Of a stretch of 36,168 nucleotides of DNA, positions 1-7,934 are shown one piece after another; position 1 is the stretch's first letter; the number at the start of each line of letters is the position of its first letter. Under the pieces are notes generated by a model, which saw only the letters and a program-made list of their open reading frames with translations, was not told the origin of the DNA and did no database searches. The position numbers were made by a program, and so were the translations under genes. Source of the stretch: Bacillota bacterium (GTDB lineage Bacteria; Bacillota; Dethiobacteria; DTU022; UBA8154); NCBI GenBank assembly GCA_012520035.1, contig JAAYOY010000163.1, positions 1-36,168 of the forward strand, read 5' to 3'.

Positions 1-182
1 ACTTTATGCGGGACAACCCTGCGCAGGCGCATCCCGATCAGGGTGATAATGCCGATGCGCACCCCCGCTGCCAGGGCAGCGATCCACAATCTTAAGGGTA
101 TAAAACTGAATAAAACCGAAAAAACGATAATTATTAGAACAAATAAAACCAATAAAGGCAAAAGAGCATCCAAAAATATCAT
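1..182 (-). CDS. floA: Flotillin-like protein FloA, N-terminal part (runs off left edge)
   Basis: Only the first 60 codons are present; the gene continues beyond base 1. The ATG at 182-180 follows AGGAAAGG. The translation opens with a hydrophobic segment (about residues 5-30) and then reads [20 protein letters not shown] followed by a basic LRRVVP stretch. This matches what I know of FloA/YqfA, a bacterial flotillin that scaffolds ordered membrane microdomains. It lies 124 bp downstream of nfeD on the same strand, which is the usual nfeD-floA pairing, so co-transcription is likely. The SPFH domain itself lies outside the window. Confidence 0.85.
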   Translation of the reverse strand, partial: MIFLDALLPLLVLFVLIIIVFSVLFSFIPLRLWIAALAAGVRIGIITLIGMRLRRVVPHK

Positions 183-242
183 CCTTTCCTATTTAATATA
201 TTATTGTTATTATCTTCAAGGCATTCCAGATTCATACAAATC

Positions 243-330
243 GCTCTATTATGGCTTTGAACGGATCACAACGAAGCGATTATGAACGGGTATTTTACTT
301 CCTCTATTATGACTTTGAACGGACCACAAC
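243..330. repeat. Direct repeat duplicating the 3' end of nfeD
   Basis: Bases 243-272 and 301-330 match at 27 of 30 positions with a 58-bp period. The right copy contains the nfeD stop codon and its last codons (VVVRSKS then stop). The left copy, in the nfeD-floA gap, would read VVIRSKP then stop in the same orientation. It looks like a small duplication of the gene's tail. Confidence 0.6.
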
Positions 331-1629
331 CCTTCTTCCTTCAACCTTAATAACCTCTATCTCAACCCCCGCAGGGATATAAGTGCCCTCGCTAACCACA
401 TCCAATCTGGAGCCCTCGATCTCCGCTATTCCGGCAGGTCTCAGAGGAGTAACACTTTTACCGGGCTTTCCTTCTAAATAGCTTAAATCTGCAGAAGAGC
501 TATAACCCTCTTCCTTGGTAGCAGCGTCATATAGAATAAAACGCCTTAATACACCCTTGCGCTGAAAATATTTAAAAGCAAGGTAACCGGCAACAATGGA
601 AACTGCGATAGATATGATGAGCATTTTAAGGCCCGCTCCGGCAGAGGCCGCCGACAGGACAATAGAAGCGAAAACAGAAGCAAGCCCGACCAGCCCGAAA
701 ATGCCAAAACCCGGGATAAAAGCTTCCACCAGGAGCAGCACAATACCCAGGACAAAAAGAAATATCGCCGGCCAGCCGCTCATCCCGGTGAAAAAATGCC
801 CGCCAAAATAGAGCCCGAAGCAGAGAATGCTCAAAAGCCCGGCAATGCCAAAACCCGCCGTGAGAACCTCCAGGATCAGAAAAATAAAAGCAAGAGAAAG
901 AATAATTGTAGCTACATAGGGCTTGATCAGCCATCCCGACAGCTTTTCCCATCCGGTAGGCGAAAGCCTGACAATCCCGGCACCTTCCTGGCCGATCATT
1001 TCAAGCAGCTCGTTTATATCGGCAGCCGTGCCGTCGCTAAAACCGAGGCTTTCCGCTTGCGCAGCCGTAAGCGTGAGCAGCTCTTCCCCGGATACCACGC
1101 CTTCAATCTCTATCTCCCTGCGCACCATTGCTGCCGCCAGCTGGGGGTCTTTGCCCTGTCTTTCGGCCGCCCCTCTCATATCCGCCTCCCAGGCGGAAAC
1201 CAGTTTTTCATCCGTAACTTCCGAACCCAGGATCCTGGGTTCGGCAGCTCCGATCGTAGCGCCCGGCGCCATATAAATACCATCGGTACACAGCGCCAGA
1301 TAAGCCCCTGCAGAAAGAGCGTGAGGTTTAACATAAGCATATATTGGACTTGAAAAATCTCTCAAAAGTTCTCCGGCGCTCTGGGCGGTATCGATATACC
1401 CCCCCGGCGTATTCAATTCAAGCACCACTGCTGCGGCATCTGCCTCTGCAGCTTCCTCCAGGGAACGCTCAAGAAAATGCTGCCATCCCGGATCAATTTC
1501 ACCCTTGACGGGGACAATGTAAACAGATGAAGATACGGAAAATACAGCGGAATAAGATAAAAAAGACGATAAACATATCAAAAACAGAAGAAAAAAAAGT
1601 AGAAATTTGGTATTCCTGAACAAAAGCAC
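307..1629 (-). CDS. nfeD: NfeD-family membrane-bound serine protease (ClpP class)
   Basis: This 440-residue protein starts with a signal-anchor (about 8-30). A ClpP/crotonase-like protease domain follows with NTPGG at 73-77, SAGAY with the candidate nucleophile Ser106, and Lys142 placed like the dyad lysine of archaeal NfeD proteases. A run of four to five membrane segments (about 235-370) and a C-terminal NfeD OB-fold (about 375-440) complete the long NfeD1b architecture. The family cleaves membrane-associated substrates and works with flotillins; floA lies directly downstream. The GTG start touches the ribosome site GGAGGA; a TTG two codons in (1623) has better spacing and could be the true start. 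Confidence 0.88.
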   Translation of the reverse strand: MLLFRNTKFLLFFLLFLICLSSFLSYSAVFSVSSSVYIVPVKGEIDPGWQHFLERSLEEAAEADAAAVVLELNTPGGYIDTAQSAGELLRDFSSPIYAYVKPHALSAGAYLALCTDGIYMAPGATIGAAEPRILGSEVTDEKLVSAWEADMRGAAERQGKDPQLAAAMVRREIEIEGVVSGEELLTLTAAQAESLGFSDGTAADINELLEMIGQEGAGIVRLSPTGWEKLSGWLIKPYVATIILSLAFIFLILEVLTAGFGIAGLLSILCFGLYFGGHFFTGMSGWPAIFLFVLGIVLLLVEAFIPGFGIFGLVGLASVFASIVLSAASAGAGLKMLIISIAVSIVAGYLAFKYFQRKGVLRRFILYDAATKEEGYSSSADLSYLEGKPGKSVTPLRPAGIAEIEGSRLDVVSEGTYIPAGVEIEVIKVEGRRVVVRSKS

Positions 1630-1664
1630 TCCTCCATAAGGGAAAAACTTGGTTAGCCCAAGTT

Positions 1665-2108
1665 TTACCCGAGTAATTCTTCTACAACTTTTTTAACCAG
1701 AGAACCATCAGCTTTTCCCTTAACCCTGGGCATTAGATAACCCATCAACTTTCCCATCTCTTTCTTGGAGGAAACCCCAAGCTCGGTTATGGCCGCGCTG
1801 ACCATCTCCTTGATTTCGCTTTCAGAAAGCTGTGGAGGGAGATACTCTGACAGGATTTTGATCTCTTCTTGCAGTTCTTCCACAAGATCAGGCCTGTTAG
1901 CTTTTTCATAATCCAACAGGGCTTCTTTCCTTCTTTTAAGCTCCCTTTGTACTACCGCTACCGCTTCACCCTCATTCAGGGGTTCCTTCCTGGCTATCTC
2001 CGCATTCTTTAGCTCGCTTCGCAGAAAGCGTATCACGCTCAGTCGAAGCTTCTCGCCTGCTTTCATAGCCCTTTTTTGATCATCAAGTAACCTCTGCATA
2101 AGTTCCAC
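1665..2108 (-). CDS. yqeY: GatB/YqeY domain protein
   Basis: This protein of about 147 residues is the stand-alone YqeY domain, homologous to the C-terminal tRNA-contacting tail of GatB. Characteristic stretches are EYLPPQLSE and MGKLMGYLMPRVKGKADG near the C-terminus. Its exact role is unsettled; a tRNA-dependent amidation link is inferred from the domain. I place the start at the GTG at 2108, eight bases after AGGGGG, giving MELMQRLL, which aligns with other YqeY N-termini; an upstream in-frame TTG (2114) abuts the ribosome site. It lies between rpsU and nfeD, the usual Firmicute order, and probably forms one transcript with rpsU. Confidence 0.9.
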   Translation of the reverse strand: MELMQRLLDDQKRAMKAGEKLRLSVIRFLRSELKNAEIARKEPLNEGEAVAVVQRELKRRKEALLDYEKANRPDLVEELQEEIKILSEYLPPQLSESEIKEMVSAAITELGVSSKKEMGKLMGYLMPRVKGKADGSLVKKVVEELLG

Positions 2109-2131
2109 AGGCAACTCCCCCTATCCGGGTA

Positions 2132-2314
2132 TTATCTGTAAAACCTCTTTTTTTTACGTGCAGCCTCAGCCTTTTTTTTACGACGAACGCTTGGTTTTTC
2201 ATAATGCTCTCTTTTACGAACTTCAGAAAGTATGCCTGTCCTCGCACACTGTTTTTTAAATCTTCTAAGAGCATTATCAAGACTCTCGTTTTTTCCGACT
2301 TTAACTTCAGACAC
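2132..2314 (-). CDS. rpsU: 30S ribosomal protein S21
   Basis: This 60-residue basic protein opens [20 protein letters not shown] and ends in a lysine/arginine-rich helix ([15 protein letters not shown]). That is the normal length and sequence of bacterial S21, the small-subunit protein near the anti-Shine-Dalgarno end of 16S rRNA. The start is a GTG at 2314 with GGGAGGG about six bases upstream. An overlapping ATG two bases upstream opens a different frame and is not used. A near-consensus sigma-A promoter lies about 60 bp upstream. Confidence 0.95.
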   Translation of the reverse strand: MSEVKVGKNESLDNALRRFKKQCARTGILSEVRKREHYEKPSVRRKKKAEAARKKKRFYR

Positions 2315-2671
2315 ATGTTTCCCTCCCCTCCGCCCTGAACCTCAAATCGAAGGACCTTCAGAAACCATACAGTTTATTATACCTTTTAGGCAGTACACTG
2401 TCAATGAAATGAAAAAGCGTTAAAAGTGTTGCAAAAAATCGCTTCAAGCAACTTCTTCCCCAAACCCGGCTTACTATGGAACAAGCTTAATATTAAAGAA
2501 TTGCAAGTGCAAAAAATAAAAAAATATTTCAGGTAACAATTAAAGGCCTAAAGGCCAACCCAGGCGCCCCCGACCGGCTATGAAAAACTGCTATGACAAA
2601 CTGTGCGGCAGGCATCCTCCGGGGCTGTCTGCAGCCGCCTGCCCAGCCCTGCCTGCCATTGCGCGGCAGGA
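2315..2671. other. Gene-free gap between hinT and rpsU with GC-rich inverted motifs
   Basis: Apart from the rpsU promoter I see no gene. Bases about 2600-2671 are unusually GC-rich and full of GCAGGC and GCCTGC motifs that can pair in several ways just past the hinT stop. GGCC-TTTA-GGCC around 2543-2555 could be a weak hinT terminator. Plus-strand frames here do not look like protein. Confidence 0.4.
2376..2404 (-). promoter_or_regulatory. Sigma-A promoter of rpsU
   Basis: On the minus strand TTGACA (2404-2399) and TATAAT (2381-2376) are both perfect consensus with a 17-bp spacer. The promoter points into rpsU-yqeY-nfeD. Confidence 0.85.
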
Positions 2672-3019
2672 TCAGCCGGTTGCTATATCACCCAGCGGCC
2701 TGCCTCCTATAAGATGGGCGTGAAGGTGCTGCACTTCCTGGCCCCCGTCCTCTCCGCAGTTTATAACAAAACGGTAGCCCTTTTCATCAACATTATATTG
2801 CCGGGCAAGATTTTTGCATACCAGAGCCATTTGCCCCAGGAGAGCCTTTTGCTCAGGGCCAGTATCGTTTAATGTCGAAATATGCGTGCGGGGAACAATC
2901 AGGATATGTACCGGGGCAATGGGATTAATGTCATGAAAAGCAAAAACAAATTCATCTTCATAAGCAACTTTGGACGGAATTTCACCGTTAATGATTTTAC
3001 AGAAGATACAGTTATCCAA
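2672..3019 (-). CDS. hinT: Histidine triad (HIT) nucleotide-binding hydrolase, HinT type
   Basis: This 115-residue protein carries the HIT motif as HLHAHL (His98, His100, His102) and the N-terminal DNCIFCKI with Cys4 and Cys7, as in zinc-binding HinT proteins. HinT enzymes hydrolyse purine nucleoside phosphoramidates, and the length is typical. The start is TTG at 3019, eight bases after AAGGAGG. It sits between mtaB and rpsU in the wider heat-shock/ribosomal cluster order, but here mnmH, ylbF and the 4785-5339 gene separate it from mtaB. It has its own promoter, divergent from mnmH. Confidence 0.93.
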   Translation of the reverse strand: MDNCIFCKIINGEIPSKVAYEDEFVFAFHDINPIAPVHILIVPRTHISTLNDTGPEQKALLGQMALVCKNLARQYNVDEKGYRFVINCGEDGGQEVQHLHAHLIGGRPLGDIATG

Positions 3020-3084
3020 AGCGACTACCTCCTTGAAGTGAAACTTTGCGGATCTATTAAATGTAAATGTCCTTAATTATTGTC

Positions 3085-3112
3085 ATTATAACATTTCTTG
3101 TTTACTTTTCAA
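3085..3112 (-). promoter_or_regulatory. Sigma-A promoter of hinT
   Basis: Minus-strand TTGAAA (3112-3107) and TATAAT (3090-3085) are separated by 16 bp. The -35 lies only 17 bp from the -35 of the divergent mnmH promoter. Confidence 0.7.
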
Positions 3113-3129
3113 AACAAATATTTAATAAT

Positions 3130-3159
3130 TTGAACCTGTCTCGGGTCATCTGCTATAAT
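3130..3159 (+). promoter_or_regulatory. Sigma-A promoter of mnmH
   Basis: TTGAAC at 3130-3135 and TATAAT at 3154-3159 have an 18-bp spacer. AAAGGA at 3178-3183 is the ribosome site for the ATG at 3195. Confidence 0.7.
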
Positions 3160-3194
3160 AGGGAAATAAGCAATGAGAAAGGATTTGTATAAAC

Positions 3195-4271
3195 ATGGGC
3201 GGAGAGATCACAGTCAAAGAGGCTCTGGAAATAACAAACCCCGTTTTTATCGACCTGCGCTCCCCCCATGAATTCAGCCAGGGTTCGATTCCGGGGGCAG
3301 TAAATGTTCCGCTCTTTAACGATGAAGAAAGGGAAATAATCGGCCTGATTTATAAAGAAGATCAGGACAAAGCCCGCATGAAGGGGTTATCTTTTGTTAC
3401 CCCGAAACTCCCCGGTTTTGTTGAGAAAATAAAAATTCTGGGGCAGGAAAAAACACCCGTCCTTTACTGCTGGAGAGGCGGCATGCGCAGTAAAAGCGTG
3501 CAGGATCTCCTGGAGACACTGCAGATCCCTTCCCGCAGGTTGAAAGGCGGCTATAAATCCTACAGGCGTTTTATTCTCGATCGTTTAAACAGCTATCAGC
3601 TAAAAAAACCCATTTATGTCCTGAACGGATTAACGGGGACCGGCAAAACGGAAGTGCTGCATCTGCTTGAAGAAAAAGGTTGTCCTGTTATAGACCTCGA
3701 AAAACTGGCCTGCCACCGCGGATCTCTCTTCGGTCACCTGGGAATAAAAGAACAGCGTCGCCAAAAAGATTTCGACGCCCTGCTCTGGGTCAGCCTGGAA
3801 AAACAAAAGGATGCCCCGTACCTGCTCATCGAAGGTGAGGGTAAAAGAATAGGCTCAATTTACCAGCCTGAATTTCTTTACAGGGCTATACAGGAAGGAA
3901 AGCATATCCTGCTGAAGGCACCGCTGGAAAACAGGGTTGCCAGAATCCTCAAGGAATATACGCCGGGTACGCCGGAGGAAATCGAAAAAGTAAAAGAAGC
4001 GATACTGCTCCTGGAAAAGTACCTGGGCTCCAATACAATAGCGGTACTCCTCTCACTGTTGAAGGAAGCTAAATATGATCAACTGGTAAGCCTGCTTTGC
4101 CGGCAATACTATGACCGCTTATACAGTGAATCAAGGAAAGAAAAAAATGAATATGTACTCATCGTGGACAGCAGCAACCCCGAAAGAGCGGCAGAAAAAA
4201 TCCGCTGCTATCTGGCCGGGGCTATAAAAGAACCGATAGCAGGTATTGACCGGCGTTTTCCTGAACTGTAA
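3195..4271 (+). CDS. mnmH: tRNA 2-selenouridine synthase
   Basis: This 358-residue enzyme (SelU/MnmH) replaces sulfur with selenium in the wobble 2-thiouridine of some tRNAs, using selenophosphate from SelD. The N-terminal rhodanese domain (about 1-130) contains YCWRGGMRS with the catalytic Cys92. A P-loop domain follows with GLTGTGKT at 145-152. Both halves are intact and the length is normal for the family. Its presence means the cell makes selenophosphate, consistent with the selD at 20880. It precedes the ylbF-like gene by 32 bp and probably shares its transcript. Confidence 0.93.
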   Translation: MGGEITVKEALEITNPVFIDLRSPHEFSQGSIPGAVNVPLFNDEEREIIGLIYKEDQDKARMKGLSFVTPKLPGFVEKIKILGQEKTPVLYCWRGGMRSKSVQDLLETLQIPSRRLKGGYKSYRRFILDRLNSYQLKKPIYVLNGLTGTGKTEVLHLLEEKGCPVIDLEKLACHRGSLFGHLGIKEQRRQKDFDALLWVSLEKQKDAPYLLIEGEGKRIGSIYQPEFLYRAIQEGKHILLKAPLENRVARILKEYTPGTPEEIEKVKEAILLLEKYLGSNTIAVLLSLLKEAKYDQLVSLLCRQYYDRLYSESRKEKNEYVLIVDSSNPERAAEKIRCYLAGAIKEPIAGIDRRFPEL

Positions 4272-4303
4272 AATAGTACATATCCAAGAAAGGAGAAAAA
4301 GGT

Positions 4304-4720
4304 ATGAACATCTATGACCATGCCCATGCCCTGGCAAAAGCAATTAGGCTATCCCCTGAATTCAGGGATTTTAAAAAAAGCCAGGAAAAACTGGAAAACG
4401 ATAAAAGCGCTAAAGAAATGCTGAATGATTTCCGTAAAAGCCAGTGGGAGCTGCAGCAGCAAAAGATGTCCGGCGTTGAAGTCGCCCCTGAACAGGAAAA
4501 GCGCCTTGCACAGGCCCTGGAAATTATCAATCTCAATCAGGTTGTAAAGGATTACCTCGAAAAAGAGTACCGCTTCAGCGTAATGCTGGCCGATATTCAA
4601 AAAATTATTGCATCCCCGCTCGAAGACCTGATTGCCCAGGAAATAGCCGAACAACAATCCCCCGGGTCCCGGCAGAAGGAAGAGCAACAGACGGCAAAGC
4701 AGCAGCCGAAGGAAGAGTAG
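4304..4720 (+). CDS. YlbF/YmcA family regulator
   Basis: This 138-residue, mostly helical, charged protein shows the Com_YlbF pattern: an N-terminal ALAKAIRLSPEF, a middle KSQWELQQQK helix and a later EYRFSVMLADIQKII helix. In Bacillus the related YlbF and YmcA, with YaaT, form a complex that steers RNase Y and affects sporulation, competence and biofilm. The C-terminal tail (about 118-138) is Gln/Glu/Lys-rich and probably disordered. The start ATG follows AGGAG by eight bases. Which paralogue it corresponds to cannot be told from the sequence. Confidence 0.8.
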   Translation: MNIYDHAHALAKAIRLSPEFRDFKKSQEKLENDKSAKEMLNDFRKSQWELQQQKMSGVEVAPEQEKRLAQALEIINLNQVVKDYLEKEYRFSVMLADIQKIIASPLEDLIAQEIAEQQSPGSRQKEEQQTAKQQPKEE

Positions 4721-4784
4721 CCCTGATAACCCGGGGCGCTTTTTCCTTCGCTGCCTGTTAATCCTGAAGCATAATGCCGGGGGG

Positions 4785-5339
4785 CTACTTCATCACTACT
4801 TCTTCCTCTTCCTCTTCTTCATCCTCTTCGCTGTCTACCTGCCAGAAAGGAACTACCCTGCTTAACACCCGGTCCTCAGCGTCAACAAATTTCCATACTG
4901 CATCTTCGAAATCTACGGAGGCCCTGTCTACAGTTATTACATGATAATAATTGTCCTTTGGTTCAACCAGCACCTTAATCTCCATTTCTCCAAAGCCGGG
5001 ACCCACGTCCATACCTTTAATTTCGCTGTTGACGGCAAAAACGGCTATTTCTTCAGCAGCATTGAAGGGATAATCGGGGAGGGCCATCCCCATCTCCTGC
5101 GATATCCTGAGCCACTCATCGTAATCCGCTACCAGGCTAAAAGAAGTCGGCGAGATAAGGTTCCCCCAGTCCATGGTGGTAAAAGCTATACCGTCCGCTT
5201 CGCTTTCAGGCGATCCGACTGTTGGCTCCACGCGAAAAAAGTTGTCATATACCGTGAGTCCTATAAGCAATACCAGTAAAAAAATAAGTGGAATAAGACG
5301 ACGTGCTTCAACTACAAAAAATTTGCCCCTTTTTTTCAT
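4785..5339 (-). CDS. Membrane-anchored protein with acidic tail; possible PrcB-like domain
   Basis: This protein of about 184 residues has a basic N-terminus (MKKRGK), one membrane segment (about 17-33), an extracytoplasmic domain of about 130 residues and a tail of about ten consecutive acidic residues before VVMK. The AVFAVNSE and FGEMEIKVLV strands faintly recall PrcB-type domains, an inference only. I chose the ATG at 5339 because AGGGGGG lies seven bases upstream; an in-frame start 36 bp further upstream has no such site. It is transcribed toward the ylbF gene (convergent). No firm function can be assigned. Confidence 0.7.
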   Translation of the reverse strand: MKKRGKFFVVEARRLIPLIFLLVLLIGLTVYDNFFRVEPTVGSPESEADGIAFTTMDWGNLISPTSFSLVADYDEWLRISQEMGMALPDYPFNAAEEIAVFAVNSEIKGMDVGPGFGEMEIKVLVEPKDNYYHVITVDRASVDFEDAVWKFVDAEDRVLSRVVPFWQVDSEEDEEEEEEEVVMK

Positions 5340-5404
5340 GGATCTTCCCCCCTGAACACTTTTCTTCAAGATCATATGCAGGGGGAAAACTTAATATTCC
5401 AGAA

Positions 5405-5468
5405 AATTTAACCGGAGTAAGACTTAAAATATTTAAAAATTTAACCGGGGTAAGGCTTGAAATATTTA
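5405..5468. repeat. Tandem 33-bp repeat, degenerate copies of the dispersed element
   Basis: Bases 5405-5435 and 5438-5468 match at 28 of 31 positions with a 33-bp period. Each contains a variant of GGGGTCAGGCTTGCAT (here GGGGTAAGGCTTGAAAT in the right copy). They therefore look like reverse-orientation, decayed members of the dispersed repeat described below. Confidence 0.55.
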
Positions 5469-5504
5469 TTAGAGAAGCAATTAGAAGACGATTAATAATG
5501 TAAG

Positions 5505-5605
5505 CCTGATCCCCGCTGATTTACTCACTTATGCAATTATTCAAACCTGATTATACATACCTGATCCCCATTGATTTACTCGCTTATGCAATTATGCAAG
5601 CCTGA
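5505..5605. repeat. Two 46-bp direct repeats (period 55 bp) made of the dispersed element
   Basis: Bases 5505-5550 and 5560-5605 match at 41 of 46 positions. Each begins CCTGATCCCC and ends with a TATGCAATTAT..CAA.CCTGA copy of the dispersed repeat. The right copy runs through the mtaB stop codon, so the last codons of mtaB (TGVRLA) are repeat-derived. Confidence 0.7.
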
Positions 5606-6926
5606 CACCGGTGAGGTAGTCGCCGGCGTTTTTTTTGATCAAGACCTCCCTGATTTGGCCGCGCAAATTGCCCAGTCCCGGAGCCCTTACCCGCAGGTAA
5701 TTTGAAGTTAAACCCTCCAGCAGTCCTTCTGCAGCAACTTTGCCCCCGCTGTTTTCAGCCGGAAGCACCTTTTCAAAAAGGACCTCCAGCCTGCGACCAA
5801 TAAACTTTTCCTGATAATTCCCCGCCAGTTCTTTGCCCAAGCTTATCATCTCACGGCTGCGGGCTTCCTTAATCTCCGGCCTTACCTGGCCCGCCATGGC
5901 AGCCGCCTTTGTCCCGGAGCGCGGCGAATATTTAAAAACATGCAGGCGGCTGAAGGCACACTCCCGGACAAAATCAATCCCCCGGCGAAACTGTTCCTCG
6001 CTTTCCCCGGGAAACCCCACCATGATATCGGTGCTTACCGCCAGATCCGGAAGCGCATCCCTTAACCTCTTCAACAGCCCCCTGTAAAAGGAGGTATCGT
6101 AAAGACGCCCCATTTCCTTTAATATGCGGTCATCGCCGCTTTGCAGTGGAATATGCAGGTGCCGGCAGATTTTTTTATTCTCTTTTATCACTTCTATAAG
6201 CTTATCCCCAAAATCCCAGGGCTCGATTGAGCTGAGCCGCAACCTTTCTATCCCCTCAACGGCGGCAGCCCTCTCCAAAAAGGAACCCAAATCTAACGGG
6301 GGCTGCAGGTCTATGCCGTATAAGCCCAGGTGGATCCCGGTAAGAACAACCTCTTTATAACCGGAGCGGCTGATCTCCTGTAAGTATTCCAGAGCTTTCT
6401 GCAGAGGAAGGCTTCTAAGCGGCCCCCGCGCCCGGGGGATTATACAGTAGGTGCAAAACTGCCTGCAGCCGTCCTGGATCTTTAAAAAGGCCCTGGTCCT
6501 TTCCCCTTCGCCCACCCAGGGAAGCTCTTCAAAGGCCGCTTCCTTTCCATACGCGTCAATCCCGGTAAGAACATCCTCTCCGGCCAGTTTCTTTCTTACC
6601 ATCTCCGGTATGGCAAGCCGGCCTGCGGTTCCGGTTACCAGATCGACTTGCCCGAGGGAAGATATATCCTCCGGGCTTACCTGTGCATAACAACCGGTGA
6701 CGGCCACCAGCGCTGACGGATTGCGCCTTTTCGCCCTGCGAATAATCTGCCGCGATTTACGCTCTGCCAGGTGGGTAACCGTGCAGGTGTTAATTACATA
6801 CACATCGGCAGGTTCTTCAAAATCTACGACCTCGAATCCTGCCCGGCGGAATTCCCCCTTCAGCGCCTCCGATTCATAATAATTCACCTTACAACCCAGC
6901 GTGTGAAAGGCCACCTTTAACGGCAT
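5592..6926 (-). CDS. mtaB: tRNA t6A37 methylthiotransferase
   Basis: This radical-SAM enzyme of about 444 residues adds a methylthio group to t6A at position 37 of ANN-decoding tRNAs. The N-terminal UPF0004 domain has cluster cysteines Cys12, Cys48 and Cys79. The radical-SAM motif CxxxCxxC is Cys154, Cys158 and Cys161, and a C-terminal TRAM region covers roughly the last 70 residues. The ATG at 6926 lies nine bases after GGAAGGAGG; an ATG at 6953 lacks this site. The gene follows rsmE on the same strand, as in other Firmicutes. Its final TGVRLA is encoded by a copy of the dispersed repeat, so the original 3' end may have been replaced. Confidence 0.92.
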   Translation of the reverse strand: MPLKVAFHTLGCKVNYYESEALKGEFRRAGFEVVDFEEPADVYVINTCTVTHLAERKSRQIIRRAKRRNPSALVAVTGCYAQVSPEDISSLGQVDLVTGTAGRLAIPEMVRKKLAGEDVLTGIDAYGKEAAFEELPWVGEGERTRAFLKIQDGCRQFCTYCIIPRARGPLRSLPLQKALEYLQEISRSGYKEVVLTGIHLGLYGIDLQPPLDLGSFLERAAAVEGIERLRLSSIEPWDFGDKLIEVIKENKKICRHLHIPLQSGDDRILKEMGRLYDTSFYRGLLKRLRDALPDLAVSTDIMVGFPGESEEQFRRGIDFVRECAFSRLHVFKYSPRSGTKAAAMAGQVRPEIKEARSREMISLGKELAGNYQEKFIGRRLEVLFEKVLPAENSGGKVAAEGLLEGLTSNYLRVRAPGLGNLRGQIREVLIKKNAGDYLTGVRLA

Positions 6927-6971
6927 CCCAAGCCGCCTCCTTCCAAGCAACATTCATCGACATGACCCTCT

Positions 6972-7079
6972 AAACTCAAAACTTAATAAATATCCCGCTC
7001 TGAAGAGCGCCTGTTAATCCCTGCAAATGGCGCAATGGTTGAAATCACGATTTTACGGTATAGTAACGGTTTTGAGTTT
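6972..7079. repeat. 11-bp inverted repeats bracketing a 108-bp gap segment
   Basis: AAACTCAAAAC at 6972-6982 and its exact complement GTTTTGAGTTT at 7069-7079 face each other between rsmE and mtaB. Nothing inside codes for protein. It could be a decayed miniature element or a chance pairing. Confidence 0.35.
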
Positions 7080-7107
7080 GGTTTAGTATTGCGAGTTTTT
7101 TACCAAT

Positions 7108-7129
7108 GCTGCCGGCTGCAACCGGCAGC
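7108..7129. terminator. GC-rich hairpin between rsmE and mtaB
   Basis: GCTGCCGG (7108-7115) pairs perfectly with CCGGCAGC (7122-7129) around a six-base loop, ten bases past the rsmE stop. No clear T-run follows in the rsmE direction, so it may attenuate, stabilise or be unrelated to termination. Confidence 0.35.
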
Positions 7130-7138
7130 GGCCTTTTA

Positions 7139-7891
7139 CTACCCCCCCAGGTCTCCCCAGAGATACATGACTATGGAAAGGACGGCCAGAGGAGCCGTCT
7201 CCGCCCTCAAAATACGCGTCCCCAGGGTTACAGGGCGCACTCCCCGGCATTGCCTTAATTTCTCCATTTCCGAAGGGGAAATTCCCCCCTCCGGCCCGGT
7301 GAAAATTGCCAGTGCGCGCGGCGGCTCCGGAAAATCCCGTGCAAGCTGCGCAAAGCCCCTCTCCTTTTCTCCCTCCCAGGGGATAATAATTATTTCTTCC
7401 CGCCCGGAAGCCAATTCATGCAACATATCATCAAAGCTAAGAGGCCCCTCCACCCGGGGGACAAAACGGCGCCTGCACTGTGACGCTGCAGAAAAAGCTA
7501 TCTTCTGCCAGCGCGCGGCCTTTTCACGCCCCTTTTTCTCCGAATATTTTACCACCGACCTCCCCGTCAATACCGGGGCGATCCTCCTTACACCCAGCTC
7601 CACCGCATGCCGGATAACTTCATCCAGCTTCTCCCCCTTGGTAATACCCGGGTAAAGCGTCACTTCAAGGGGGGGCTCCACCTCTGTCTCTACCTCGCCT
7701 AAAAGCGAAGCAGCGGCATCCTCTTTGCGGATATAATCCAAACGGGCATAGAATGCCCGCCCTTCTCCGTCGGAAAGAACGATAATATCACCCGCTTTCA
7801 GGCGTAAAGCCTTCAGGTGCTGCAGAATATCCCCGGGCAAAACAACCCTTTCCTGAAAAGACTCTGGAGAAAGAAAAAACCAGAAAGACAT
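7139..7891 (-). CDS. rsmE: 16S rRNA m3U1498 methyltransferase
   Basis: This 250-residue SPOUT-class enzyme N3-methylates U1498 of 16S rRNA using S-adenosylmethionine. An N-terminal PUA-like domain (about 1-70) precedes the knotted methyltransferase domain. The knot and cofactor motifs are intact: GPEGG at 199-203 and LGTRILRAETA at 223-233. The ATG at 7891 has AGGGTG upstream. In many Firmicutes the gene order is dnaJ-prmA-rsmE-mtaB; here rsmE is followed by mtaB, but prmA is absent and an unrelated gene on the opposite strand lies between rsmE and dnaJ. Confidence 0.93.
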   Translation of the reverse strand: MSFWFFLSPESFQERVVLPGDILQHLKALRLKAGDIIVLSDGEGRAFYARLDYIRKEDAAASLLGEVETEVEPPLEVTLYPGITKGEKLDEVIRHAVELGVRRIAPVLTGRSVVKYSEKKGREKAARWQKIAFSAASQCRRRFVPRVEGPLSFDDMLHELASGREEIIIIPWEGEKERGFAQLARDFPEPPRALAIFTGPEGGISPSEMEKLRQCRGVRPVTLGTRILRAETAPLAVLSIVMYLWGDLGG

Positions 7892-7934
7892 TGATTATCA
7901 CCCTAAAACGTCAAAATATATAAAAAATACAGCC

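Noticed and set aside
43-285. 80-codon plus-strand frame at the left edge
   Set aside because: It is antisense to the clear floA start and has a composition unlike protein.
2083-2316. 77-codon frame overlapping rpsU from ATG 2316
   Set aside because: It is rpsU read in another frame; S21 from GTG 2314 is unmistakable.
2603-2872. 89-codon plus-strand frame over the hinT 3' end
   Set aside because: Antisense to hinT and its GC-rich flank; no ribosome site or protein-like pattern.
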